DNA of 33,387 bases from Litorilituus lipolyticus (GTDB lineage Bacteria; Pseudomonadota; Gammaproteobacteria; Enterobacterales; Alteromonadaceae). The translations under genes were made by a program, and so were the position numbers. The stretch is taken from the NCBI RefSeq assembly GCF_006439335.1, contig NZ_SAWY01000024.1, positions 1 to 33,387 of the forward strand, in the 5' to 3' direction. Positions 20,896 to 29,088 of this stretch are shown here, one piece after another. Under the pieces are notes generated by a model. It worked only from the letters and a program-made list of their open reading frames with translations, ran no database searches and was not told the origin of the DNA. Numbering within the stretch: position 1 is the first letter of the stretch; each line of letters starts with the position of its first letter.

Positions 20896-21735
20896 TTGTT
20901 AAGTTATCGCCATGGGTTTCACGCCGGCAATTTTGCTGATGTTCTTAAACACAGTGTGTTGACACTTGTGCTTGATTACATGACTCGAAAAGAAAAAGGC
21001 TTTAGTTATATCGACAGCCACTCTGGGGCTGGTATGTATCAACTTGAAGATAAATTTTCACAAAAAACCGGCGAATATAAAGATGGCATTGGTAAAATCA
21101 TCAAGGATATCAATGCGCCTGAATCGCTTATGACTTACCTTAATTTAATTAAGCAATTGAATCATGATGATGAACTAAATATTTATCCAGGTTCACCGGG
21201 TATTGCCAAAGAATTTGTTCGTCGACAAGATGCGAGTCATTTGTTTGAGTTACACCCAACTGATAATGAGTTATTAAATAATTTTTGCTATCGATGGAAA
21301 AAATCATTTATCAAACAATCAGATGGTTACCAAGGTGTATTAGGACTAGTTCCACCTCCCACAAGACGTGGCGTAGTGTTAATAGATCCGCCTTATGAAT
21401 TAAAAGAAGATTACCCAAAAGCGGTAAATACCATCATTAAAGCCTACAAAAAGTTTGCTACAGGCACTTATATACTTTGGTACCCTGTTGTCCAAAGACA
21501 TTGGGTAGAACAAATGCAGCAAACTTTCACGCAAAGCGAAGTAAAAAACGTTTTACAAGTTGAATATTGCCAAAAGGCAGATAGTGAAGAATATGGCATG
21601 ACAGGTACTGGGTTATTTGTTGTTAACCCTCCATGGCAACTAGCGGCTCAACTTGAAGAAATACTGCCTTACCTTAAAAGTAAACTAGGTAATGAAGAAT
21701 CTACTTATGCATTAACTCAACTTATTGCAGAGTAG
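20896..21735 (+). CDS. rlmJ: 23S rRNA (adenine-2030-N6)-methyltransferase
   Basis: The 279-residue product is RlmJ, which methylates A2030 of 23S rRNA before ribosome assembly using S-adenosylmethionine. The N-terminus LSYRHGFHAGNFADVLKH is near identical to the family, SHSGAGMYQL forms the SAM-binding region, and the catalytic DPPY motif lies at 164-167, the same number as in E. coli. The start is TTG at 20896: AAGGAA lies just upstream and the family begins exactly there (M-L-S-Y-R-H), with no ATG in place. It is separated from ybiT by a terminator and converges on the next gene. Confidence 0.95.
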   Translation: MLSYRHGFHAGNFADVLKHSVLTLVLDYMTRKEKGFSYIDSHSGAGMYQLEDKFSQKTGEYKDGIGKIIKDINAPESLMTYLNLIKQLNHDDELNIYPGSPGIAKEFVRRQDASHLFELHPTDNELLNNFCYRWKKSFIKQSDGYQGVLGLVPPPTRRGVVLIDPPYELKEDYPKAVNTIIKAYKKFATGTYILWYPVVQRHWVEQMQQTFTQSEVKNVLQVEYCQKADSEEYGMTGTGLFVVNPPWQLAAQLEEILPYLKSKLGNEESTYALTQLIAE

Positions 21736-21812
21736 TATTTTAATAAAGTAAATCTATTGAAGCAGTCTGTAAAAATAGCTGCTAGCGAATTCTTTATTAA
21801 GCCGAGCTCAGG

Positions 21813-23633
21813 TTATTTAATCAGGCTCATTATTGTAAAAATAATGAGCATAACCACCACCATCACCACGTTAAATATAAAAATAGGTGATTTTTGTTGC
21901 CAAAGTGTTTTAAAAGTTTGCATAGGCGTTAATTTATTACTTTCTTCAAGTTGAGCGAGTACATATTGGTTAAGTTCTTTTTGATCAAAATAACGTTGTT
22001 TCGCACTACCTATTGGAATGGACAATGTAGACGAAATTAAATGCTCATTACTAAACCTCAAGTCTTTTAACGCCAAGCTTACTTCCTGATCTCCATTTTT
22101 TAATATAATAACTTCACCAAGCACACCCAGAGCGACTCGTTGAATCTTTAAGAAAAGGTTCAAGAAACATAATACAAAGACAAACCAAGCTGCTAGAAAA
22201 ACGCCATAAAACCAATACAACTGTGAAGTATCTTTTCCATCGATATTATTTGACTGCAATATAATTAAGCAAGGTAATAAAGCTAAAGCAGCTAATACAA
22301 TATAAACAGTCGCTTTATATTTAACTGCTCTGTTAGTTAGCCAAAAAGGAGTGCTTGCTTTAACACGTTGTGACATACGTTCAATCGTTTCGGCATTTAC
22401 CGCCATCTTACTTTGCTCTATATGATACTCAATACTTTGTTTACTTCCCTTTGCACCACCGGTAAAGGCTGCGATAGTTTGTCGCTTTTCTAAAAGCCAC
22501 GCAGCGACAATACCCAACAAAAGTACCACGATAAAAGCAACTTTGCCTGCAAGTGCAATAGCTTTTCCTTGTTCAATGACTTCATTTCGTGAAGTATTGA
22601 TTGCTTGTAATACCTTCGGCTCAAATAATCCTAAGCTATTACCACTGTTATCAAATTGTTCAATCATCAAGGCTGAAAAATCTGCCAACCAAATTGTATC
22701 TTGCCAAAATACTAGCGACATGGGATCTTGCACATACTTTGGTAAAAGTTTATTAAGCTTTTTACCTGTTAAATCAAATTGTTGAATAACACCACGTGAC
22801 ATTTGAGCGTTGGCAACATTCACCCAAACACTCTGGTTTTCTACGGCGAAAAGAAAAGGAAACTGATTTTTTTCATTAACACTCGCCGTAAACTTTACTT
22901 CTTCATGGGCAAAATTATTTGTCGTTTGTGATATTTGTACTAAACGGTGGTTATTGGTGTCAGCCAGCCACAGCTTATTGTTGACAAGTTTTAATTGATT
23001 AGGAAATTTAAACGACTTTGTTGAAGAACTCGCCTGTAATTCTCCATGTTGATCAAGCTTTAATAGCTTATGCTCAGCTGTACTGGAAATAAAAACCGTA
23101 TTATCCGTTTGTTTTATTAACAAATGAAAAGCTCTTGGAAAGTCTGGTAAGTGTTGTGCAAAAGGCTGACAAGAAAACTTCGGCATCTTACATCGATACC
23201 AGCCTGTTTTATGCGTAACACTTTTATCTATAATGGTATTTTTATTAAACTCCTTAGCACTATTTTCAGTTGGTTGGATATTTTTAGCGGGTTCAGCTTG
23301 GTGGGTAATTCGAAAATAAGCCTTAATAGAATCAATAAAGGATGTTGCATTAGCTTGGTGATAAAACAATAAATCACCGTTATTAAAAAAATCAAAATCC
23401 CCTTTCGCCGAAAAATAATGAGTAGAAAAATCGAGTTGTTTTTCTACAATGCCTTGCGGATTCAACCAAAATAACTGCTGTTCATATTGAATAACTAAAT
23501 ACTGATTATCTTGCTTTATAAAGCCTAGGCGACCAACATCAGCAACTTTAAAATTACCATATTGCCATACAACAACACTCGACAATGCGCCTAAAACAAT
23601 TAATATTGCTGCGATTAACGAACGTCCTTGCAT
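21813..23633 (-). CDS. Unknown membrane protein with periplasmic beta-propeller-like part
   Basis: The 606-residue protein has one N-terminal membrane segment (about 6-24). A large extracytoplasmic region (~25-350) contains repeats resembling NHL/YVTN blades: HKLLKLDQHGELQ, NQLKLVNNKLWLADTNNHRLVQI, GVIQQFDLTGKKL and DTIWLADFSALMIEQFDNSGNSLGLF. Further membrane segments follow near 356-380, 444-466, 474-500 and 582-604, with a cytoplasmic stretch (~505-580) before the last. This suggests a membrane-anchored sensor or scaffold with a propeller outside; no enzyme motif is visible. AAGG precedes the ATG. It lies 110 bases downstream of the HDOD gene on the same strand. The name of any family is unknown to me. 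Confidence 0.75.
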   Translation of the reverse strand: MQGRSLIAAILIVLGALSSVVVWQYGNFKVADVGRLGFIKQDNQYLVIQYEQQLFWLNPQGIVEKQLDFSTHYFSAKGDFDFFNNGDLLFYHQANATSFIDSIKAYFRITHQAEPAKNIQPTENSAKEFNKNTIIDKSVTHKTGWYRCKMPKFSCQPFAQHLPDFPRAFHLLIKQTDNTVFISSTAEHKLLKLDQHGELQASSSTKSFKFPNQLKLVNNKLWLADTNNHRLVQISQTTNNFAHEEVKFTASVNEKNQFPFLFAVENQSVWVNVANAQMSRGVIQQFDLTGKKLNKLLPKYVQDPMSLVFWQDTIWLADFSALMIEQFDNSGNSLGLFEPKVLQAINTSRNEVIEQGKAIALAGKVAFIVVLLLGIVAAWLLEKRQTIAAFTGGAKGSKQSIEYHIEQSKMAVNAETIERMSQRVKASTPFWLTNRAVKYKATVYIVLAALALLPCLIILQSNNIDGKDTSQLYWFYGVFLAAWFVFVLCFLNLFLKIQRVALGVLGEVIILKNGDQEVSLALKDLRFSNEHLISSTLSIPIGSAKQRYFDQKELNQYVLAQLEESNKLTPMQTFKTLWQQKSPIFIFNVVMVVVMLIIFTIMSLIK

Positions 23634-23743
23634 GGTAACCTTCTATTTTCTTAAATATTTTTCTCGTTACACTATAAAGGGTTTTGACAATAAAAGGCAC
23701 TGTCTGTGCAAAAAGTAATAGCTAGACTCCGTCAATATTACCT

Positions 23744-24832
23744 CTACAAAGCTAAAGCATTGTCTAAATACTGATGTGCTTGTTGGCTGTATAGTAACTG
23801 GCTAGACATAGATAATAGCGCCTCTTTATCGAGCATGGCATCTTGGTATTGAGCCAATAATTCACTGATAAGGTTCGCTTCATAAACATAACAAGCTACA
23901 GGGTTTTGTTGATAAAGCACTTTTAATTGCATTGATGATTTTAATCTTGCTTGAATTGACAACACATCAAGAATCACTTGTGGAAACTGCCAATACTTCG
24001 CCACTTTATAGGTAATGACTTTTGAGTTCTTAAACATCAACTCCTTAAATGCAAAAGAGTTGGGTTGATTATCAGGGTGAACAACAGAGAAAGCTTCCAT
24101 CATTAACTGATAAATAATCATATCGCCTAAGTTACATATCAAGCCAACTAAATAACCTTGTGCCACTTCCGTATGAAGTTGTCCCTGTTGCAGTAAATGT
24201 TTGGTAATGTCCCCAGTAGATAAACTATGCTGCCATATTTTATTACCGTATTGCTGAAAATAAACGGGTGATTTGGGCACCATTTTACTAATAAAGCCAT
24301 TAATGACACCTTCCATTAACCCTTTACTACCCAGTTGCATAAAGGCTGACTTTAAATCGGTAATATCTTTCTGACCACGGTTGTAAAACGTAGAATTAGC
24401 TAGTTCAATAACTTTTGCTGCAATTACAGGTTCTTGTTGAATAAGACCAATCAGCTCTTGGGTAACAAACTCTTGATCATTGATTTGTTCAATCACTTGA
24501 GTAAGCGAAGTGGGTAAAATAGGTAATGCCGCTAATAAATGTTTAGGCGATTTCAACAAGCTCTCTATTTTATCTGAAACAAATAGTGATAGCTCATCGT
24601 GGCTATTGGTTGGTGGAGATTGTCCAAACAGGTAATCGTAAAAACCTCTTTGTTGTTTCTCTTCAATGGTGGTTATATCAAGTTGCTTAGTCGTTAATGC
24701 ACCTTGCAACTCAGCGACCGCTTGTTCAGCTTGTTCTTCTGTGCTGTTTTTAGTGTCTTCAAAATAAGTATAATTGGCTCGTTCTTTCTGAGACTTTGTC
24801 GAGAAAATTAGTCTAACTAACGCTTTAAACAT
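23744..24832 (-). CDS. HDOD-domain protein
   Basis: A 362-residue cytoplasmic protein. After a charged N-terminal region of ~90 residues, an HDOD domain spans about 95-300 (LLAALPILPTSLTQVIEQIN; EPVIAAKVIELANSTFY; LKSAFMQLGSKGLMEGVI; GYLVGLICNLGDMIIYQL). HDOD domains are catalytically inactive HD relatives used as protein-interaction modules in signalling, often with c-di-GMP or two-component systems. The ATG at 24832 is preferred over GTG/TTG two codons upstream, because AAGG lies nine bases before it. It is 127 bases downstream of the sensor kinase gene on the same strand, so a signalling link is possible but unproved. Confidence 0.85.
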   Translation of the reverse strand: MFKALVRLIFSTKSQKERANYTYFEDTKNSTEEQAEQAVAELQGALTTKQLDITTIEEKQQRGFYDYLFGQSPPTNSHDELSLFVSDKIESLLKSPKHLLAALPILPTSLTQVIEQINDQEFVTQELIGLIQQEPVIAAKVIELANSTFYNRGQKDITDLKSAFMQLGSKGLMEGVINGFISKMVPKSPVYFQQYGNKIWQHSLSTGDITKHLLQQGQLHTEVAQGYLVGLICNLGDMIIYQLMMEAFSVVHPDNQPNSFAFKELMFKNSKVITYKVAKYWQFPQVILDVLSIQARLKSSMQLKVLYQQNPVACYVYEANLISELLAQYQDAMLDKEALLSMSSQLLYSQQAHQYLDNALAL

Positions 24833-24847
24833 CAACACCAGCCTTAG

Positions 24848-24943
24848 GCTATAACATCATTAATAACTCTTTATTACTAATAAGTTATAGCACAGTAAAA
24901 CATTAATAACTTAGCGTTAGATCATTAAAGTTTAACAGTTAAA
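24848..24943. repeat. Repeats upstream of the HDOD gene
   Basis: GCTATAAC (24848-24855) pairs with GTTATAGC (24884-24891) and encloses a smaller TAATAA/TTATTA hairpin. CATTAATAACT is present twice (24858-24868 and 24901-24911). TTTAACAGTTAAA (24931-24943) is a palindrome just past the kinase stop. Together these probably hold the HDOD promoter and the end of the operon; no -10/-35 could be fixed. Confidence 0.4.
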
Positions 24944-24959
24944 TGGTTTTTCGAGCTCT

Positions 24960-26438
24960 TTAAACCACCACTGCTTTTAAAGAAAAAGCAAAACAACTGC
25001 CCTTACCTAGTTCACTGGTCACTTTCATATTCGCATTCAATAATGAGGTAAGTTTTTTGGTAATAGCTAGGCCTAAACCTGCATGTTTATGCTTTTCGCC
25101 TTTTGCATTACTGGCACGATATCTAGCATCAAAAATATAGCTTAAATCTTCTTGGCTAATACCTGTACCATTATCAATAACAGCAATGGTTACGCGATCA
25201 TTATCATTTTGAATATCGATAGTAATTTCACCGTCTGCGGGGGTATGTCTTAAAGCATTATCAATTAAGTTACTTAAAATACGCTCAAGTTTGGCAATAT
25301 CTGAATAAACTAAATAACCACATTGCGCTGGGTTCAATGATAATTTAATGTTTTTCTCACTGGCTTTTAGAGCAAATTTAGCGACAATGTCATAAATAAG
25401 TTCACCTATAGGGAAGGTTTCTAAATTGACTGATACTTGACCATCTTCTAAATGGGCTAATTCAAAAATTTGATCAATTAATAACTTTAACTGCTTTCCG
25501 TTTCTTAGAACTGTTTTTAAATAAGCATCTCTATCTTCAACTGATAAACTATCGCCTTTTATCGCGATAGTTTCTACGTAACCCTGCATTGCAGCAAGTG
25601 GTGTGCGTAAATCATGAGATAACTGGGCTAATAACTCTTTTCTAATGCGTTCATTGTCTGTCAACTGCATCAGCTGTTCATTAATTTTAGTGACCATTTC
25701 AGCAAACGTGTGGCCTAGCAATTGAATTTCATTTTTCTTATTCGCTTGCCAATGCGATAAATTGATTTGAGTACTATCAAATTGATGAGATTTCACTAGC
25801 TCCATCTCAGAAACTAATTGTCTTATAGGTTTTGTAAAATAGCGCAATAAAACGAGCAATAAAATAAGCACCAAAACAAACGCAGCAATAATGATAAAGC
25901 CATGCTGAACTAATTGTTGGTTGGTCTTAACCCGTGCGAAAACTGAATCATAAATCTCACCACCAATAATCACATACAAGTAACCTTGTAAATTGCCTTG
26001 ATTATATATTGGTGCTGCTGAAAAAATCTTCTTTCCAGTGATACTTCGCGGATCATCACCATAAACAGGTAATTGTTCAGGGCTGTCAATTAAAGTAACT
26101 AAGGGGGCTAGTTCTACGGATTGACGCTTAATTTTATCCTTGTCAGCTGAGTAAGTTAAAATGTTGCCTGAGGAGTCTAAAAAATAAAACTCAAACGCTG
26201 GTCCTAAAACCATCAAGGTGTGAAATAAATTTTCAAGGGCTGATTTATTGTAAACGCCATCTTGTAAAAGAGGATTATCATTCGCTAAATGTTCTGCCAA
26301 AGCTAAATGGAGTTGCTGCTCGGCTTGATGTTTTGCTTGCTCAGCTAAAGAGCTACTCCACCAAAAGAGTAAATAGGCAACGACAATAAATGCACCAGTT
26401 ACCGTTAACGCTAAGCGTTGATATAGGGAAAGTGACAT
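24960..26438 (-). CDS. Sensor histidine kinase of the spondin operon
   Basis: The 492-residue kinase has two membrane helices (about 8-28 and 180-200). They flank a ~150-residue periplasmic sensor that reads like a PAS/Cache fold (FEFYFLDSSGNILTYSADKD; IFSAAPIYNQGNLQGYLYVIIGG). HAMP (~201-255), the HisKA box LSHDLRTPLAAMQGY with phospho-acceptor His275, and HATPase_c N, G1 and G2 boxes (NLIDNALRHTP, VIDNGTGIS, HAGLGLAITKKL) follow, so it looks fully active. Its ATG starts just after the response regulator stop (2 bases between), with AGGAG inside the regulator's last codons, so the two are translationally coupled. It is the last gene of spondin-spondin-regulator-kinase. The signal is unknown. 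Confidence 0.92.
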   Translation of the reverse strand: MSLSLYQRLALTVTGAFIVVAYLLFWWSSSLAEQAKHQAEQQLHLALAEHLANDNPLLQDGVYNKSALENLFHTLMVLGPAFEFYFLDSSGNILTYSADKDKIKRQSVELAPLVTLIDSPEQLPVYGDDPRSITGKKIFSAAPIYNQGNLQGYLYVIIGGEIYDSVFARVKTNQQLVQHGFIIIAAFVLVLILLLVLLRYFTKPIRQLVSEMELVKSHQFDSTQINLSHWQANKKNEIQLLGHTFAEMVTKINEQLMQLTDNERIRKELLAQLSHDLRTPLAAMQGYVETIAIKGDSLSVEDRDAYLKTVLRNGKQLKLLIDQIFELAHLEDGQVSVNLETFPIGELIYDIVAKFALKASEKNIKLSLNPAQCGYLVYSDIAKLERILSNLIDNALRHTPADGEITIDIQNDNDRVTIAVIDNGTGISQEDLSYIFDARYRASNAKGEKHKHAGLGLAITKKLTSLLNANMKVTSELGKGSCFAFSLKAVVV

Positions 26439-26440
26439 TG

Positions 26441-27307
26441 TTAATGTACTCCTGCGGAATTGAGCTTATAGCCAACTCCCCATACCGTTTGAATAATTTG
26501 AGGATTTGACGTATCTGTTTCTAATTTATTACGCAAACGATTGATGTGCGAGTTAACCGTATGCTCATAACCACTGTGGTGATATCCCCACACTGAATCT
26601 AATAACTGGCTTCTTGAAAAAACTTGATCGGGATGACTGCCTAAATAACTCAGCAATTCAAATTCAGTCGATGTTAGCTCAATAGTGTCCTCTTTATATT
26701 TCACCTGATGATAAGTGTGATCTATCATCAGCTGCCCTATACAGGTAGCCTGTTGAGTGCTATCACCATTTAGGCTATTAAGCCCGTTGATTGTCTGATG
26801 GTTTAAGTCGCTCGTGTTATGATTTGCTAACGATGTACCATTTATCACACCGTTTACCACACTACGATATGAACTATTAACAGCAGTATTTTCATCTCTG
26901 GCAGACAACTGATTAGCTTTTTCGATACAGTGATACCGTCGTAATTGTGCCCTAACCCTAGCTTGCAGTTCTCTAACGCTAAAAGGTTTTGTCATGTAAT
27001 CATCTGCACCCAGCTCTAAACCTAATACCCTATCTGTTTCGCTGGTACGAGAAGTTAACATTAATATAGGAAGTAACGGCTTTGCATCGCGAACTTGCCG
27101 ACAGACATCTAAACCACTTAATTTAGGCAACATGACATCAAGAATAATCGCTTGATATTCATTTGTTAAAGCTAGATTTAACGCTGTTTCACCGTCGTGA
27201 CAAATATCGACGTTTAACGCTAATTCTTGCAAATGCACTTTGATTAATTGAGCAATATCATGCTCATCTTCCACGATTAAAACGCTATCTTTGGTAATAT
27301 TATTCAT
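26441..27307 (-). CDS. OmpR/PhoB-type response regulator with long linker
   Basis: A 288-residue DNA-binding regulator. The receiver domain (1-125) has the acidic pocket EDEHD (13-17), phospho-acceptor Asp57 (ILDVMLP), Thr85 and Lys107 (TKPF). The winged-helix domain (~188-285) has the usual TSTEFELLSYL, GYEHTVNSHINRLRNKLE and VWGVGYKL. The linker (~127-188) is about 60 residues, far longer than the family's usual 10-20, and is rich in Asn, Ser and Thr. The gene lies 37 bases after the lipoprotein gene and 2 bases before the kinase. A 12-bp hairpin ends one base before its ATG. It probably regulates its own operon through the tandem repeats upstream of the first spondin gene. Confidence 0.93.
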   Translation of the reverse strand: MNNITKDSVLIVEDEHDIAQLIKVHLQELALNVDICHDGETALNLALTNEYQAIILDVMLPKLSGLDVCRQVRDAKPLLPILMLTSRTSETDRVLGLELGADDYMTKPFSVRELQARVRAQLRRYHCIEKANQLSARDENTAVNSSYRSVVNGVINGTSLANHNTSDLNHQTINGLNSLNGDSTQQATCIGQLMIDHTYHQVKYKEDTIELTSTEFELLSYLGSHPDQVFSRSQLLDSVWGYHHSGYEHTVNSHINRLRNKLETDTSNPQIIQTVWGVGYKLNSAGVH

Positions 27308-27308
27308 A

Positions 27309-27337
27309 GGCTCTAGTCAGTAAATCTGACCAGAGCC
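27309..27337 (-). promoter_or_regulatory. Hairpin touching the response-regulator start codon
   Basis: GGCTCTAGTCAG (27309-27320) and CTGACCAGAGCC (27326-27337) form a 12-bp stem with a 5-base loop; the only non-Watson-Crick position is a G-U pair in the minus-strand RNA. It fills the spondin-regulator gap and covers the place where a ribosome site should be. There is no T-run, so it is more likely an RNA-processing, stabilising or translation-damping element than a full terminator. Confidence 0.6.
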
Positions 27338-27344
27338 ACATTTA

Positions 27345-28061
27345 CTATTTCGTCCGTGTTATTGTTAATTTTAAGCTTGGGTTATCAAAGCGATGTGCTT
27401 GAGTAAGCACTGAGCTCATTAAACCGTCGTCTAAACTCACAACTCCTGGATGCATTGAAACCATATCGACATCATCACGAACCATGCTATAACCTGTGCC
27501 ACCATCAGCTGGCCCTGGTATGGTACCTTCTGCTTCATTATTAGCTTCGGTACCTGCATCATATACATTTAAATGCCATGACATGCTTGCATCTACATCA
27601 AGCGTTGAAAGCTCTAAATTAGTTAGACCCGAGAAAGCATCATTTGTATTCACCAACATAGTCGCCACGGTTAAATGAGTTGCTAATTCATCAGTTGTAG
27701 TGATAGTGATAGTTTCGCTTAAGCCAGGCATTAAGGGGCCTTCAGCACTTGCGTTAGCTAAAACAGATTCTTGTGAAATAAAATCAGAATTATCACCACC
27801 TTCTGCCAGTTTTTCTAATGCAACTGACGAACTCATACCAATATCCCACATTTTTCCATCACTGTGTAAAACGGCAGTAATTGGCGATAATGGCTGCTCA
27901 TGCGTTAAATTTAATACCGTAATATCATAGCTATATTCCATTGGCTGTGGTTGAGGTGGTGGCTCAGGCATATTGTCATCATTGTCGCTTCCACATGCCG
28001 TTAACGTTGCAGCAAGCGCTAGCGTTAATGCTGTTTTTTTATTGAATAAATGAATAGACAT
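27345..28061 (-). CDS. Spondin-domain lipoprotein
   Basis: The 238-residue protein starts with a lipoprotein signal peptide and lipobox LTAC (Cys at about 23), followed by an acidic and proline-rich tether (GSDNDDNMPEPPPQPQP). The rest (~42-238) is a Spondin_N-like beta-sandwich (YSYDITVLNLTHEQPLSPIT; LAEGGDNSDF; NVYDAGTEANNE). It is a clear paralogue of the next gene upstream: both contain the DAGTEAN motif, which may bind a metal, and an AEGGD loop. Residue +2 after the cysteine is Ser, so outer-membrane sorting is expected. GGGGG lies six bases before the ATG, and the gap from the first spondin gene is 9 bases. Bacterial spondin proteins have no settled function; adhesion or surface sensing is an inference. 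Confidence 0.8.
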   Translation of the reverse strand: MSIHLFNKKTALTLALAATLTACGSDNDDNMPEPPPQPQPMEYSYDITVLNLTHEQPLSPITAVLHSDGKMWDIGMSSSVALEKLAEGGDNSDFISQESVLANASAEGPLMPGLSETITITTTDELATHLTVATMLVNTNDAFSGLTNLELSTLDVDASMSWHLNVYDAGTEANNEAEGTIPGPADGGTGYSMVRDDVDMVSMHPGVVSLDDGLMSSVLTQAHRFDNPSLKLTITRTK

Positions 28062-28070
28062 ATTGCCCCC

Positions 28071-28784
28071 TTACTTAACAACTACAGTTAATTTTGCTAC
28101 AGGGTTTAACCAACGCTGTACACTGCTGTTAATATCACTTTTACCAGCCATCATGTCATCATCACCCAAGTTACCGCGATGAACATGTACTACCATGTTA
28201 GTTTCGCTCATGGTTACGCCTGTACCATTCATACCAATCATTGCTTCTAGTGGTGGTGGTACTGGCATGCCTGCCTCACCTACTGCACCGCTACCACGGA
28301 TTTCATCATTGGCTTCGGTGCCTGCATCATAAGCATTTACATACACTGTATAAGTGCCTGCTTCTTCTGGGATCATCCAGCTGTTTACCCCAACAAAACC
28401 ATCATTTGATGGTAAAATCATGGCAGAAAATGATAAGTACTGATTACCCTCATCGTTCATTAACATAAAGTTGGTAGAAGTACTTGGTGCAAGCAAACCA
28501 CCTGCTGGGTTTTCAACAGTATTAGCATCAGCATTAGATAAAACAGACACTAAACCAGAAATATCTCCACCTTCAGCCATTGCTGTTAGTTCAGGAGAGG
28601 CAGCCATACCAGTTGAGAATAATTTCGTATCACCATTGTGTGCTGCAGCAACAATTGGCGTAAAGTACAAGCCTTGAGTTAAGTTAGTAACTGTTATTTC
28701 AAGATCTTGTGCTGAAACTGTCGAACTTGCTGCCATCATAGTTACTGATGTTGCTACTGATGTTAAGAGTGTTTTAAATTTCAT
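28071..28784 (-). CDS. Exported spondin-domain protein
   Basis: The 237-residue product has a cleavable signal peptide (MKFKTLLTSVATSVTMMAAS, cleavage after VSA near 24) and one Spondin_N domain (DLEITVTNLTQGLYFTPIVA; MAEGGDISGLVSVLS; NAYDAGTEANDE; RWLNPVAKLTVVVK). Unlike its partner it has no lipobox, so it should be periplasmic or released. The start is the ATG at 28784 with AAGGAAG seven bases upstream; an in-frame TTG five codons earlier lies on the ribosome site itself. It is the first gene of the spondin-spondin-regulator-kinase operon. Tandem repeats suited to an OmpR-type regulator lie 70-110 bases upstream. Confidence 0.8.
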   Translation of the reverse strand: MKFKTLLTSVATSVTMMAASSTVSAQDLEITVTNLTQGLYFTPIVAAAHNGDTKLFSTGMAASPELTAMAEGGDISGLVSVLSNADANTVENPAGGLLAPSTSTNFMLMNDEGNQYLSFSAMILPSNDGFVGVNSWMIPEEAGTYTVYVNAYDAGTEANDEIRGSGAVGEAGMPVPPPLEAMIGMNGTGVTMSETNMVVHVHRGNLGDDDMMAGKSDINSSVQRWLNPVAKLTVVVK

Positions 28785-28855
28785 GATTTCTTCCTTCAAT
28801 TTGCTTTTGTAATAAATGAGTCAAACCAAGTATGAAGAGAAAGTGTTGCAATTTA

Positions 28856-28896
28856 ATCACGTATTCTTAACGTAATTATCACAAATCCATCACAAA
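28856..28896 (-). promoter_or_regulatory. Four tandem 11-bp-spaced repeats, candidate response-regulator site
   Basis: ATCACAAA is exact at 28878 and 28889. ATCACGTA (28856) and TTAACGTA (28867) continue the series at exactly 11-bp steps. OmpR/PhoB regulators bind direct repeats with this period. The site is about 70-110 bases upstream of the first spondin ATG. The rest of the 304-base gap to the DUF885 gene holds an inverted repeat AAAATAAC/GTTATTTT (28910-28933) and the palindrome at 28963; no gene is visible. Confidence 0.55.
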
Positions 28897-28962
28897 CTTA
28901 AACAAATAAAAAATAACAGATTTTCGTTATTTTCCTTTGTTTTTTATTGAATAAAGTTAATA

Positions 28963-28979
28963 CGTTACAAAAAGTAACG
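28963..28979. promoter_or_regulatory. Palindrome upstream of the DUF885 gene
   Basis: CGTTAC-AAAAA-GTAACG is a perfect 6-bp inverted repeat with a 5-base centre, 110 bases before the DUF885 ATG. It resembles an operator for a dimeric repressor, but no regulator is identified. Confidence 0.4.
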
Positions 28980-29088
28980 CACCACCATTAATCGCAAAAA
29001 CAGCCCCGTTTATCGAGCATTCATTGCACATAGCAACTGGCTTGGGAGACAATGAAGGTTAAATAATTATTTACTATATGAGCATAAA

